From NCBI GenBank assembly GCA_965644295.1, contig CBFFRP010000136.1, positions 230,905 to 294,904 of the forward strand: a stretch of 64,000 nucleotides of DNA, read 5' to 3'. This DNA is from Paraphysomonas bandaiensis (Eukaryota; Chrysophyceae). Under the pieces are notes generated by a model that was not told the origin of the DNA, searched no databases, and saw only the letters and a program-made list of their open reading frames with translations. The position numbers were made by a program, and so were the translations under genes. Position 1 is the first letter of the stretch. Each line of letters opens with the position of its first letter. Of the stretch, positions 10,663 to 22,686 are shown piece by piece.

Positions 10663-12537
10663 TCATGAAGTAGTTCTGAAAGACAGAAACTGTCGCAATG
10701 GACGCTTGGCTAAATACCCCTGCGGGCCGCTAAATATTTCCAAGTCTTCATCTGAGAGAGATAATTCCTGATAGATACAAGTTAAAATACAGAAACGAAT
10801 GACATTGACATACTCTGAATTCCCAGGTAAAAGTTAAGCTATCGTCGCCAACGCTACTTTGGCACTGTGGCTTTCTGGCTGCACGCATGAATTCATCCAA
10901 GGCCGTACGGATCTCATTTGTTATCAAGACCAATGTTGAATCGTTACAGATCTGGTCACCAAAATCAGATTGAAAACACGGCAGAGTAAGGCCGGTCTGA
11001 TGCACTTACCACATTGAGAACTCGCAAAATTGGTAGTACAGAGTCTGTCTGGTAGAAACAATCGGATAGCACCACCAGATCTGGCGACAACAACTTAAGT
11101 TCTTGGATACGGGGTTCCTGACTTTTATCTTTCAATGACCAGTCAAACTCCACTACTCGAGATGGTCCGTCATCGCATCCAGTCAAAAGTGCAAGGTTCT
11201 CTCTCAGGACCCCCGCAAGGTTTGGTCGGTCGACAGCAATCACATCCCACCCGCAAAGACTCAGAACGGCGCTTGTGAGCCCGCACCCAGCGCCAAGATC
11301 CACCGCTACAGCGCGATCGCCTTCCACAGGTCGCGCATCATTATTTCTCTGATGAATTAATTCCCGAATAGCCCCAAGAGATGGGTAATGTAACAAGAAC
11401 CTACATGTTACACTGTTAATCTACGTCTAATTTGAAAACGATGACGGATAGGTACCTAGACGTCACAACAGAACTCGCCCATAGAACCGCCCCTATGCTC
11501 CCTGCACTTCCATTCTCTTCATTACTACGTACCAGTTGCTTGATAGTAAGAGTACGCTTGGCTAGATTTTGTCCAGCCAATTGTGGCACCAAGCAATGCG
11601 CTGATACTACCGGTAAGGTGTCACCCCAGCTGGTCATTTGCAGTCGACCCATTGTATTATCTTGTTCCTCGCATGTGACAAACGTTACTTCCCACAACTC
11701 TATATCATCAGAGCAGTAGTATGCGTCATGATCACCCAGGGGGATAGTGCGGACGCACAATCCATGCTCAGCTGCCAGCCGACGAAACTCCTGCAGCAGT
11801 TACACAACATAAAAGTTAAGTAAATTCTTCAATAGTTCATACATACATGTCTCGGATCATAAGAAGGGTAAGTCCGATGTTCGTAAGAAAAAATTGCGGT
11901 GCTACTTTCGTCCATGACTGCTTTAACTGCCTGTAACATGCGCGTATGAGTCACGTCAATAATACGCATGTAAGCGGACCAGTATCAATGGCTCTATAGG
12001 ATACAGTTTCGGGAGAACACAATCAGATACCAATACAACATCAAACGGGGGATTCAGCTGATCTACTGGTCCACCCCATTCATATTCACGATAAACAACA
12101 TCAGCTTCATCATTGCCGATGCTGTTTCGGTATATATCTATGTTGCTCTCAAGCAAGTTTCGAACAGAACTTTGATCACTTAAGACAACAGACGCACCTA
12201 AAGCACAAGCAGCAAGGCCAACGCATCCTGTTCCACTACCAATATCAATCACCCTCTTTGAATTCAACCCACCATTTCCAAAGCGTTTCTCTAAGTACTT
12301 GACCAGTACATGAGCTGCAGGCCAAACAACAGCACCAGTGCCTATACCCTTGAGCTCACCATTGTCAATCTGATTGAACGACATCTTCCTTCTATCATTC
12401 AATTCTATTTCATAGATAGGAGAGTTCTGAAATCGCTGTCGCCATTGCAGGCTATTGGCTGCACGCTGAGCCCGCCCGCTCTTCATCCTCACCGCTCCAT
12501 CTCGAAACATGCTCGTTATATCAGGAGCACTCGCCAT
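10663..12537 (-). CDS. Protein with two tandem METTL21-like methyltransferase domains
   Basis: Six exons on the minus strand (12537-11980, 11930-11847, 11790-11456, 11400-11010, 10951-10814, 10767-10663) join in frame to 536 residues. The first domain has GTGAVVWPAAHVLVKYLEKR, the SAM-binding motif VIDIGSGTGCVGLAA, VVLVSDCV and FSYEHR, all typical of the METTL21/VCP-KMT lysine methyltransferase family (Methyltransf_16). The second domain repeats the plan: GSIGAVLWASSVV, VAVDLGAGCGLTSAVLSLCG and LVVLSDCFYQTD. The intron at 11401-11455 joins the VLW segment to the SAM motif and keeps frame. The tandem arrangement is unusual; the substrate is unknown. Two adjacent genes mis-joined is possible but leaves the second domain without a start. 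Confidence 0.85.
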
Positions 12538-13657
12538 TATATCTGATTAGCAATAGTCTTTAATGAATGTGTTAGAGAGGCATTAAGTTTCCCTTGGTCA
12601 GTTATATTGTATGCATAGGGTCACAATCTGGTCAATTGAATCCATAATCATGCGGACAGAGCAGAGTGTATTAATGTATGAATGCCCATGCAGCATATGG
12701 ATAGGATTATAATACAGTGGTTTACCAAACTTAGTCTCCACAAACTACCTAAAAACCCCAGGTTTTCTCTTTTCTGTATCGAAATATCTACAGTATACAG
12801 TATATCTATCAAGATATCCTGCATGATGATATGGGGGAGTATCTTAACAGACATGCCGACTGTGATACAGTGCTAATATCGAGTGCTTCGATCACCTGAT
12901 ATCCTTATTATCTGGAGTCATTATCCAGTATGAACCGGGAGTTATGCACCACTCTCTATGTGTTATCTATACCCATAATATGATATGTGACCACTCATGG
13001 TTCGTTGGCCTCGTTGTATATCATGCATCATCTGTATACGAAACGTATCCGACACTGTTATATATACCCCGCATGCAGCATACTAGTCTCTATTCTACAG
13101 CTCTGTCTCCTCTTGCAATTACAACATGTATTGCTGAACGCTGAACGTATATTGCAACAACAACAACAACAATATTCAGTACAATGTATTGAATCTGTAA
13201 CCCTGCTTTAGCTTGTATTACAGTTTATGTCAGCAGCAGATCTTATGTCTACATCGTGAGGAGATAAAGCTGTGTATATTAAGGAGTTCATACTTTGAGT
13301 TTCGAGTTCACAGTGAATGAATAATCGCTTTTGTATGTAGAAGGAAAATTCCATTTTTTCTGGTATTAAAATAAAAGTAATTAATGACATTATACCCGTC
13401 AATATTAGCTACAATAATTGTTACTAGGTTCACATAGAACTCACGGACTCACTATTTTCTCAACTACGGGCACATTGTGATGAATATGTCAAGTAGTAGT
13501 ATCTCAATCGCATATGCTATGTTTGATAATTCAATACAAATGATTATAATACTTTGCATTCGTGCAAATTATTTGAATATCTCTATTTCCTATTGTAATA
13601 CATATGTAACGAAACACCTTCACAAGAACTTAATCCAAACCACTCATAACCGGTAGT
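12538..13657. other. Intergenic region with CAA microsatellite and TATAC tracts
   Basis: Upstream of the tandem methyltransferase gene and downstream of CFAP52. Contains CAGTATACAGTATATC near 12790 and a CAACAACAACAACAA run near 13155. Open frames here lack coding character. Confidence 0.5.
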
Positions 13658-15733
13658 CTACTTATGATCATCCCCCATAATTTCGTCAATATGCGACCGC
13701 AATTCTGATAGCTCTGGCATCTCCCAGAATATAATATCCCCAAATGCCCCGACAGAGACAATTTGGGATAGATCTGGACTCATTTTAACTGCTTTTACAC
13801 CTCCACTGTGGCCTCTACCTACAGCGGCTGGAATACCGTCATCATAGTGCCACACCTTCACAAGCTTATCTTCACTGCCCGATATAAAAAACTCTCCTTC
13901 AGGCTCAACATCAAGTGACGTCATGACTGCATCTCCACCTTCAATCACACGGATAGCCTGCCCGTCCACAGCATCCCAGTAAGAAAGTTTAAAGTTGGAC
14001 CCACAAGTGAGCATCTGAGACTCATCGGGATGGAAGAAGACGCTCGTGAAGACTGTAGGTTCGAAAAAGGCAGTGATACGTACATACCGCTCAAGGTCCC
14101 AAACAATACAGCTCCCATCCGAGGACGCCGATATGCACTGACTACCGTCTCTGTTCACCTTCAGACAATTAATAGCACCCCTGTGCTCTTTTAATGAAGC
14201 CACTAGAGTCTGATGTGAGCTGTGAACATTCCAGATCCTGACTTTCCCTTCATCACCGCCAGACACCATACGCCATGGGGAATGCGAGTCATTGTCACAA
14301 AGTGCAATTGCCGTCACCTTCTCTGAATGCGCATCCGGAATTACGAACTTCATGCGTCCTGTCTCAGGGTAGAAGGCACGGATCCGCCCATCATTCCACC
14401 CGCTCACCAAAGAGCTTCCGGTGGGAGTTACCTGGCAACACAGACACTCAAGGTTTGGAACCTGGATGCGCAAAAGCTCTTGTCTAATCCGAACATTCCA
14501 TATCCTTATATCTCCAACACTAGAAGTGACAATCAAATCGGGGCATCCTTCAGGAAATGATATATCATTGACAGGACCATGGTGGCATGACATCTTTAGC
14601 TCTACATGACTGAGATCGGCAGACATGAGATACTTATTGCAAAGGTCTGTACCGGCCAAAATCTCATTTTTTGAAGGGGATAGCGAAAGTGACTTCACAG
14701 CACCCATAAGTTCAGCTTTGCACGATGTTACAACATTCATAGAGTTATTGAGATAGGTGACGGTGCCATCACCTGCACCAACTAGGATATTGGTGTTACC
14801 TGTGTTCTCATTCAGAACACAACGGATTGATCGCACACCCTTTGCAAAGCGATGCTTTGAACAGCCAACCATTGTTGGGCACGTGGTATCGGGGTCATTA
14901 GGTGAGTGGATATCGTTGCGATCAATCTTTACTTTTATTACATCACCCGTGTGAGTGCCAAAAAATGCGAAGTGGTCGTCGTCAGTGATTGACAAGCACT
15001 GCATAACACGACGGAGCTGACCCATCTTGACGTCCATTGCGTGCAGCTTAGGTAGGGAGAAATCAACTTGCCATACTCTGCAGTTATAATGACCAGCAGT
15101 AACAATACGGTCGTTCCTTCCGTGCAGCCACATTACACACAGTGCAGAGTCCGGTGCAGCTGGAGAGCCACATAAGGCTTCCCCATCCGCCACGCGCCAC
15201 ACGACCAAAGCGTTATCATCTGGACCACCTAGTGTACATATATAGTCGCTATCACGTGAAAACCCTATGTCTTGAACTTTTCCCAAATGTTGCTTCAGCT
15301 TACGAATTATGCACGCATCTCCAATCATTACCGCTCCAGAGGAGCACATTTTCTTTGCTTCGTCGAAATCCCAGATTATTACATCAGCCTATCTCTCTAT
15401 AAGAACAATTGCAATATGACAACAAAATATCACACCTTTACACCAGCGAAATTCTTTTGGCCGGATGCTAATGTACGACCATCACGAGAAATTCGTACAC
15501 AAGTCACCTCGTGAGTGTGTCCATCTAGAAACGATTCTTTATCAGTTTTGACATTCTTAACAACAACCAACGATCCCAGCGCATATACGACAAAACGTCC
15601 ACATGGAGAATACTGCAATGCACCAGTCACATTTCCTGAAGATAACGGCTTTCAGATACATTACAAATACATGCATGACAGTAGTACCACTAAATCCAAT
15701 AACCGACTTTATTTTCAAATCAAGAGGATTCAT
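13658..15733 (-). CDS. CFAP52: Cilia- and flagella-associated protein 52 (WD-repeat, WDR16 family)
   Basis: A microtubule inner protein of motile cilia, bound within the axonemal doublet. Three exons (15733-15688, 15635-15436, 15388-13658) give 658 residues. It is built of WD40 repeats forming a double propeller, starting SVIGFSGNVTGALQYSPCGR and continuing TLASGQKNFAGVKADVIIWD, which are family hallmarks. It ends GHSGGVKAVKMSPDLSQIVS and GDIIFWEMP, also as in CFAP52. The tiny first exon (46 nt) was placed because it restores the conserved GFSGNV join across a 52-nt intron. Presence of this gene argues for a flagellated stage. Confidence 0.92.
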
Positions 15734-16331
15734 TTCCCGCTCCCAAAGTGCCTTATTAAAAATTTACGGCAACCAATTTGTCAATAGAGTGATGATGAGC
15801 GTCTATATCGAATCTTGCATGTAAGAAGAATAAACTCCAATCAGTTCATTGAATTTATGCAGTTACAAAAATGGTTTTCAGTTACAACTCCCATCTATTG
15901 CAACCGCTGAAGTATCTTGTATGGTCACACTTCATACATTTTCACTGCTACTTTCTTTAAAATACAGTATTTTATATCGATCAGGCAAAACAAAACAGGA
16001 TTTTTTGTTGTATTCTGTTTTTTTGATCAGTATTTCTCCAAAAAAAGGTTCTGACCGACATGTATTTTTATGCAATTTGCTACATGTACTGCAATATATG
16101 TACTGCTGTATATACAACAGAGTACACGCTGTTATGTACAACAGTACGTGCTGTATGTACTGTATGTCCTCTGTGTACCTGTGCTGTATTCCTTCTTCAT
16201 GATCTCTCGGCAGAATAGAATATGCGACTGTGGTCCTGTGCTGTCCGGCCCTCTGATCTCATCAAGAACATCGCATCCCACTGCTCACAATAGTCTCTAT
16301 ATCGATATTACTACCAGACATTAACCTCATC
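15734..16331. promoter_or_regulatory. Divergent intergenic region (CFAP52 / malate dehydrogenase)
   Basis: Contains a cluster of TGTACTGCTGTATATACAAC, TGTACAACAGTACGTGCTG and TGTACTGTATG between 16080 and 16170, the same word set as other upstream regions in the window. No coding sequence. Confidence 0.4.
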
Positions 16332-17491
16332 ATGTTCAGCACACGTACTCTTGCAAGGAAGGTGACCACTACTGCTGTCAGGAACTACAAGGTGGCTGTT
16401 GTGGGTGCCAGCGGTGGTATCGGTGGGAGAATACATACATGTTCACACATCACTCTGATGATATATATATATACAGGCCAGCCTCTTTCTCTCCTCCTCA
16501 AACTCGACCACCATGTGACTCAGCTATCGCTGTATGATGTTGTTAATACTCCGGGTGTTGCTGCAGATATCGGACACATATGCACACCTGCGAGGACCAG
16601 AGGATACGTTGGTCCTGATGAAATCCATCATGCCCTGGATGGATGCGACGTTGTTGTTATTCCAGCAGGTGTTCCAAGAAAGCCAGGAATGACTCGTGAC
16701 GACCTGTTCAACACTAATGCTAGTATTGTCCAGGGAATTGCTGAGGCATCCGCTAAAGCGTGTCCCAATGCCATGTTCCTTATTATATCCAACCCCGTCA
16801 ACTCCACTGTTCCTATCTTCGCTGAGACATTGAAAAAGAGTGGAGTATACAACAAGAAGCGAGTATTTGGTGTTACTTCCCTCGACGTTGTGCGTGCTAA
16901 TGCGTTTGTGGCCGAGAACCAAGGCTTTGACGTGAACAAAATGAACGTACCGGTGATTGGTGGTCACGCGGGCAAAACAATTCTCCCCCTCCTCTCCCAA
17001 GTCCCAGGTGCTAAGTTCAGCGAGGATGATATCGCGAAGCTCACGCATAGAATTCAGGTAATAACTGTCGTAGTGGCAAATGCGCGTGATAACTAATACA
17101 CTCTATGCATAGTTCGGAGGTGACGAGGTCGTTGAAGCCAAGGCTGGTGCTGGGTCTGCCACACTTTCTATGGTATAATAAACGTACTGTACTTATGCAG
17201 TCACTCATTATTAGATGTACTTGAATCATATAGGCTTACGCTGGTAAATTTTTTGCGAGCCGCCTCATGTCGGCTATGTCCGGCGAAAAGGACGTCGTGG
17301 AGTGTACTTTCGTAGAGAATGATCTCACCTCGGCCCCCTTCTTCTCCACCAAGGTGCGCCTCGGTCCTAACGGCGCAGAAGAAGTTCTACCATTTGGCGC
17401 CCTGAGTAAGTTTGAGCAAGACAGTCTAGATAAACTTGTACCGGACCTCATCGTCCAGGCCAACAAGGGCGTTAGTTTCGTTACCAAGTGA
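16332..17491 (+). CDS. Malate dehydrogenase, NAD-dependent, mitochondrial
   Basis: Oxidises malate to oxaloacetate in the TCA cycle. Four exons (16332-16422, 16477-17057, 17113-17172, 17234-17491) give 329 residues. The N-terminus [19 protein letters not shown] is a basic mitochondrial presequence. Dinucleotide-binding motif [12 protein letters not shown] is rebuilt across the first intron. Substrate arginines lie in [24 protein letters not shown] follows, and the catalytic histidine is in [14 protein letters not shown]. Exon 3 is only 60 nt. Length and motif order match the bacterial-type mitochondrial enzyme. All key residues are present. Confidence 0.97.
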
Positions 17492-17800
17492 ATTTCCACA
17501 CAGAGAAGATTTCATGAATTGGTGAAGCTATTGTCCTAGATTTTCGCGAAATTCTTGTAATTTACGTAGTTTTAATTCAGTATCTACCACCAAGGAATGA
17601 ATACCTTATATGACTTATATCATTAATTTTGAGGGAAAGCGCTTACTATATATAATGCTAAAATCTGTTTAAAATTCTTTATATTCGAAAGTGAGTCTCG
17701 ACAATGCCCCTTAAGAGCATTGACAAAAAAATCTTTTGAAGTATACCCCATTCGGAGGGCATCCACGATGGTGTTGTTAAACTTAATCTATGTTAGGTGC
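17492..17800. other. Non-coding stretch after malate dehydrogenase
   Basis: AT-rich; nothing recognised. Confidence 0.4.
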
Positions 17801-17889
17801 TAAGGCCCGGTCACCGGTAACGGTCCATTAATGGGTGTCCAGTTCCCCGCAATTATAATGGCATGAACATTAATGGTTACCAGGCCTTA
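17801..17889. repeat. Possible short inverted-repeat element
   Basis: Begins TAAGGCCCGGT and ends ACCAGGCCTTA, with ATTAATG near both inner ends, giving imperfect inverted termini over about 89 bp. No second copy was seen in the window, so it may be chance. Confidence 0.4.
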
Positions 17890-18310
17890 TTTGTTTACTT
17901 GTGCATGTCATTGGGGCTTGAATAAAATCTCTTGAGATCCCCAAATCCCAAATGACATATTCCTTTTGTCTAATAGTAAGCTACAACTACTCAGTTCAAA
18001 ATCTACCATGAAAATTGCTCGTCAATTTATACAGTTGGACATAAAATAAATTTCAAATTTACAACACAGATTAACATATATAACGCACTATTTCTTCTTT
18101 AACTCCCGTTCGACGCCTCCACTGCCCTAATCTAATAATTCAGATGTATTCGTAACAAGCCAGAGTGTACGTAGTAGTATCGGAATTTCTTGCATTTTTC
18201 AATAACTTCATTTGTTCCTTACTTAGATCATTCCTACGAGTTCCAAGCAGAAATACAGTTTTAAAAAGGTAAATCGACATGAATAGTTATCTACATATAT
18301 ATTTCACATG
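17890..18310. other. Non-coding stretch
   Basis: AT-rich 3' flank of the next gene; nothing recognised. Confidence 0.4.
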
Positions 18311-19862
18311 CTAGTAATCAATATCTTGACAGTACCACCTATCAGTGTACCATATAGCCAACGTAACTAAGTAAACACACAATCCAAATAATATAACAAG
18401 CCCAATCTTAGACCTCATAAGCATTCTAATTTGCCACGATTTCTCAGTTAGTAAATCGGTGTCAATATCTCTAATACGTATATAAGATGCAAGCAATTCA
18501 TCAACTTGAAGCACAATGGCCACACCTTTCATGAAAAACTTAGGATGTCAGAAAAGAATCATGAGCAATGCATACCTACAAAGTTACTGATAAGTTCAAG
18601 AAGATTCACGCTCTTACCCATCACCACGCCCACACACAGAAGCTGGAGAAGAGCATTGATTTGCATCATGAAAACAAGGCACCTATGCGAGCGCCCCAAA
18701 TGCAGATATCTCATCATCTGGTGCACAGATTCTATCCCCGCTAGTACATATGCGATTATCCAACAACTAGAACAGGATACAACAATCACGTACCGTATCC
18801 ACAACAGAGAGGTATGCCAACTACAACTGCCCAGCTGACCTTTTCTTCAGGGCAAGGGAGCATAGTGTAGAAGAGAGCGGCAAGAGTAAAAAATTGACAC
18901 CACCAGAGCAAATACGCAAAAATTTTCAGAGTTATAGGATAAGGTTTGAAAAGGATTTCTGTTATGCTACTAAGAACCGGATCTTCATTCGACGCCGGCA
19001 TATATTTGCTCAGCGAATCCACTTGAGAGTTAACTTCGTTGAAGAATATGTCGAGTGCCTCTACACCATATTTAGATCCTGATCTCTGCAAACGGGCACC
19101 AGGTGATAGCAACTCCGCACGTTTTTCTAGGTCTTCATCACACTCTGTCCAACATTCCTTCAGGGGAGCAAACTCACTTACACAATCAGCATCTGACTTC
19201 TTCTGATTCTTACCAACGACTCCGCTACTTAGAGTATTACTGGTTGATTGAAGTCCATGATGCTCATCATCCCTACAACCTTCCTCCATCTCAGAAATAG
19301 TTTTTTTCTTTTTGTCGTCAAAACCAGTATCTTTGTGCTTATCATCACGCCTATCCTTGTGTTTGTCATCGCGCTTCTCTTTGTACTTATCGTCATTTTT
19401 GTCTTTTACTCTGTTATCATGCTTGTCTTTTCGCCTATCGTCATGCTTTTCGTTGTGTTTGCTATCGCGCTTATCTTTGTGCCTATCATCGTGCTGCTTA
19501 TCTTTACGTCTGTTATCATGCTTGTCTTTATGCTTATCATCGTGTTTATCTTTGTGCCTATCATCGTGCTGCTTATCTTTACGTCTGTTATCATGCTTGT
19601 CTCTATGCTTATCATCGTGTTTATCTTTGTGTCTGTCGCCATGTCTTTCTTTGTGCTTATCTTTGGAGCCATCATTATGCTTGTCCTTATCTTTGTGACC
19701 TTTATCTTTATCTCGATCTTTACGTTCACGTTTGTCTCTATCTTTTCTGTCGGAGTCACTGTCACTCCTGTTGTTCTCTGTTGTGTGCACAGCCACACCG
19801 TTAGACTTAGGTTTAGGTGGGGCAGCATCATCAACAGGCAAGACCTGCACGGTTTTGGTCAT
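18311..19862 (-). CDS. Membrane protein with a long Asp/Lys/His-rich repeat domain
   Basis: Three exons (19862-18794, 18740-18576, 18525-18311) give 482 residues. Residues about 35-185 are almost only D, K, H, R, N and E in a repeating HKDKHDDKHRDKHDNRRKDK pattern, with longer internal duplications at the DNA level. A 100-residue linker follows. The C-terminal third has about four hydrophobic segments (ITLKIFAYLLWWCQFFTLAA, VSWAVVVGIPLCC, LLQLLCVGVVMG, IGLVILFGLCVYLVTLAIWY). I do not recognise the family. The highly charged cytosolic or lumenal arm could bind metal, membrane lipid or nucleic acid; that is inference. Introns are 53 and 50 nt. Confidence 0.8.
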
Positions 19863-20221
19863 TTTTACTGTACAATCTATCTCTACATATCAATAATTAG
19901 TATTCCTGCTCATCTCGATGCATACATATAGAACTCTACTGTTATTTCCGTTAGTATATCTCTGATATAGTATACGGTATACCCGCAGCAGCACATACAC
20001 AGCAGCAGTATACTACACTGGTCGGTAGAACCCCGTTATACCCATCTGTCAGACAAAAACTGAATCTTGTGCACTGAAATTTCATGAAAATAGTGGTGGA
20101 AACCGCAATATACATAGAGATAATACAGTCCATCATCATCAGTATCAGTTAGGCATAGGAGAGTGGTGCCAGTCATTGTATTGTCATAGTAATTACTACA
20201 AGTCGGACCATCATCAGGATT
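19863..20221. promoter_or_regulatory. Bidirectional promoter region (repeat-rich membrane protein / Mpv17)
   Basis: Only about 360 bp separates two divergent starts. It carries GTATACGGTATACCCGCAGC and ACACAGCAGCAGTATACTAC, matching words found in other intergenic regions here. The exact elements are not resolved. Confidence 0.45.
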
Positions 20222-20848
20222 ATGGTTGCTGCTACTTATTCACGAATACTAGGGAAGTGGCCCCTGGCAACCAAATCCATCAGCTCAGGAATACTCTTTG
20301 GTCTGGGTGATGGTTGTGCACAATATATTCAGAGGGTGGATGACAAAGAAATTGATATTCGGCGCCTACTTGCATTCTCTAGTTATGGTTTATGTGTCCA
20401 TGCCCCTACGCAGCACTTGTGGTTTGCTTGGCTAGAGAAGAATGTGGCTGCTGGGGCCTCTTGGAGTGCGAAGCCAATGCAGCAGGCTCTGTGCCGTGTG
20501 TTTGCGCAGACGATTTTCTATGCTCCTGCAAGCATTGCTGGGGTGTTTGGATGGATGGGTTTATTTGCATCCAATCGCAGTGCTCAGGAAGTTCTTCCAC
20601 TGATAGCTCCACCTGTAGTTTTTCCAGTGTGGGCCACGGGCACAGTGTTTTGGGTGCCGTACATGGTGTTCATTTTTCGATATATATCGCTTCAGTCACG
20701 TGTTGTAGCTACATCGATTGGAAACATTTTATGGAGTACGTTCCTGTCATACAAATCTTCATTGCAAAATAGTGATAAGGACCTACTTATTTCTAACGAG
20801 GTATGTCATGATGCTGTAGGTTCGGGAGATAAGACACTGAGCGCTTAG
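20222..20848 (+). CDS. Mpv17/PMP22 family membrane protein
   Basis: Small integral membrane protein of the mitochondrial inner or peroxisomal membrane. A single exon encodes 208 residues. The start YSRILGKWPLATKSISSGIL followed by GLGDGCAQ is the family N-terminal signature (Y...L...P..T....G...GxGD..AQ). The C-terminal block VWATGTVFWVPYMVFIFRYI then WSTFLSYKSS corresponds to the conserved FxFVP...W..yLS region. The ATG lies at a short leader. There is a 25-residue polar extension after the usual end. Which organelle it serves cannot be told from sequence alone. Confidence 0.92.
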   Translation: MVAATYSRILGKWPLATKSISSGILFGLGDGCAQYIQRVDDKEIDIRRLLAFSSYGLCVHAPTQHLWFAWLEKNVAAGASWSAKPMQQALCRVFAQTIFYAPASIAGVFGWMGLFASNRSAQEVLPLIAPPVVFPVWATGTVFWVPYMVFIFRYISLQSRVVATSIGNILWSTFLSYKSSLQNSDKDLLISNEVCHDAVGSGDKTLSA

Positions 20849-21624
20849 CCGATGGCCAATGTGGTGGGTTAAAATACTATACACGTAGAGATATGATGCT
20901 GTGCCGTCCTGTAAATAAATTTTGGCATATTTTTTGAACGTAGAGTATAAGTAGACGTAACTGTAATTAATACTCTTAGAGTCTACTCTACCTATTCCCT
21001 ATACATATTCTAGAAACGAACTCAAGCCACAAGTACCCTCTGGTCAGGAAACACCTTTTTTTAGATAAAATGGGAATAAAAACCTAGTTATCCTAGTCAT
21101 TGTAAACTGAAAACATGAAGTATTTAAACGACTAACTTTTCAACTATTGACTAGGTTTTACACTATTTTTGGTGTGACTAGTGACTAGATAATTACACCA
21201 AATTGATTGGTGTGACTAGAAAATTACACCAAATTGACTAGGTCCAATAATAGATCTCATATTTCGGCTCCATGTATAACATATTCTATTCTAATATAAT
21301 GATAAGGTGATAACAACGATCGGTTAGTTTCGACAGTACGCGTACTTTAAGGATGTGAGAAATATCAGAATATTTCTTACGTTTCACATTGAAAATTGAA
21401 ATATGATTCGCATATTATATCATATATTACTTACAACTCGACTATACTAGTTTGGGGGCTGAACACCAATCACATTTCTCACAATCATAATGCAATAAAT
21501 CAATTAAATAAGAACACATAGCAGTACATTGAAGTTCAGTGCTCAGTGTCTGTGAGCACTCTTACCGGGGCTAGCGTGAGTGCGAATAAGCACGTATCGT
21601 CACCGCGATGCTGGATGGTAGACT
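20849..21624. other. Intergenic region with short CTAGTCA-type repeats
   Basis: Between about 21085 and 21245 the words TGACTAG, CCTAGT, GGTGTGACTAG and AATTACACCAAATTGA recur several times. A related cluster is at 57375-57500. No coding sequence. Confidence 0.5.
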
Positions 21625-22686
21625 CTACTTTGATCCCGTGGAGTCTTGTCGCAGAAGCCCAAAGGCCGTAGCCAGGGTACTGTCTGAATTTTTTACTCTC
21701 TCCTGCCGTGAATGTTGTTGTTGCGGCGCATATATCCCATAAGGCCTTCGTCCGCTCACGGTCCCGGCGATGGCTGAAAATGTTTCGTGGCAATTGGCGA
21801 AGAACAGCCCCAGAGCTGCTGTGGCTTGCGGCAGCGGTATAGCGTTGGACGGAAGTGTCGAATTAGCAGAATTATTTGACCGCGCGGCGGCGGCTGAAGC
21901 CGGCGCAGATTTACCCTCTGTCTCGCGCCAATTAGATGGACTGGTCGCGGTTTTGTATACATCGTGTGAGTAGGGTGCCCCACGACTGCTCATTCGTCCA
22001 AGAGGCGCAACGTAAGGAGTAGACGATGAGGAGTCACCTGCATTATCAATTTCAAGCAGCATTTCAATCGTCTCGTCATCGAGAGTGTCCCATCGCGATG
22101 CCTTCAGTGCTTTTGATGGACGAGAGGAGTCCACAGGTGCGCTCTCAACAAGGTTTCTTTTCAGCATATCTTTAATCTCGGACATGGCATATGCCAGCCT
22201 TTCCACTTGGTTCGTTAGCTCGGACACCTCAGTTTTTAAAGCTTCAAACTCTTGTGCAGATGGTCCACTCTCACTACATGAGATAGACCGTTTAATTTCA
22301 CCTAATAGATCAGGCCTATCCCTCTGAAACAAAGGGTGGTGAAACTCAAGAACCTTAGCTTCTTCATCCTGTATTAAACATTATAAAAACCAATAACTAT
22401 GACATTAAAGTACCGATAAATTTGGTTTGGTTTCCGACTTGACTTTGTGAAAGCCATAAAAGTTTAATTGTCTCACGAAAGACGAAAAATTGTTATGTTT
22501 AAAAAATTGGGGAATTACCCGCTCGGCAAACTCGACATGATCAATGACAATAAAAGAAGTGCCAGCTTGTGTCCAGCGAGCCAGTTTTGGATCACACGAG
22601 TTGAGCATATTAAATGTCTTCTTGAGAAACACCGGATGCTCTGTTGACTTCTTCCTCTTTCTCGGCCCCTGAGTCTGTACAATCAT
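21625..22686 (-). CDS. Heat-shock factor-type transcription factor
   Basis: DNA-binding regulator of stress genes. Two exons (22686-22414 and 22368-21625; intron 45 nt) give 338 residues. The HSF winged-helix domain occupies residues about 17-115: HPVFLKKTFNMLNSCDPKLA, SFIVIDHVEFAERVIPQFFK, FSSFVRQLNFYGFHKVKSE and after the intron FHHPLFQRDRPDLLGEIKR. A heptad coiled coil (EFEALKTEVSELTNQVERLA) follows at about 130-160, suitable for trimerisation. The C-terminal half is Ser/Ala-rich and low complexity. The short linker and FFKHNNF core resemble the expanded HSF family of stramenopiles. The intron inside the DNA-binding domain is at a position conserved in some HSF genes. Confidence 0.94.

Noticed and set aside
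16524-17048. Minus-strand open frame of 174 codons
   Set aside because: Shadow of malate dehydrogenase, whose motifs are complete on the plus strand.
18559-18804. A 40-nt intron inside the second exon of the repeat-rich membrane protein
   Set aside because: Splicing it gives an early stop, while reading through leaves a continuous hydrophobic frame.
19248-19931. Long plus-strand hydrophobic open frame over the D/K/H repeat gene
   Set aside because: It is the mirror of a highly repetitive minus-strand coding sequence; the minus-strand gene has introns, a start and a sensible protein.
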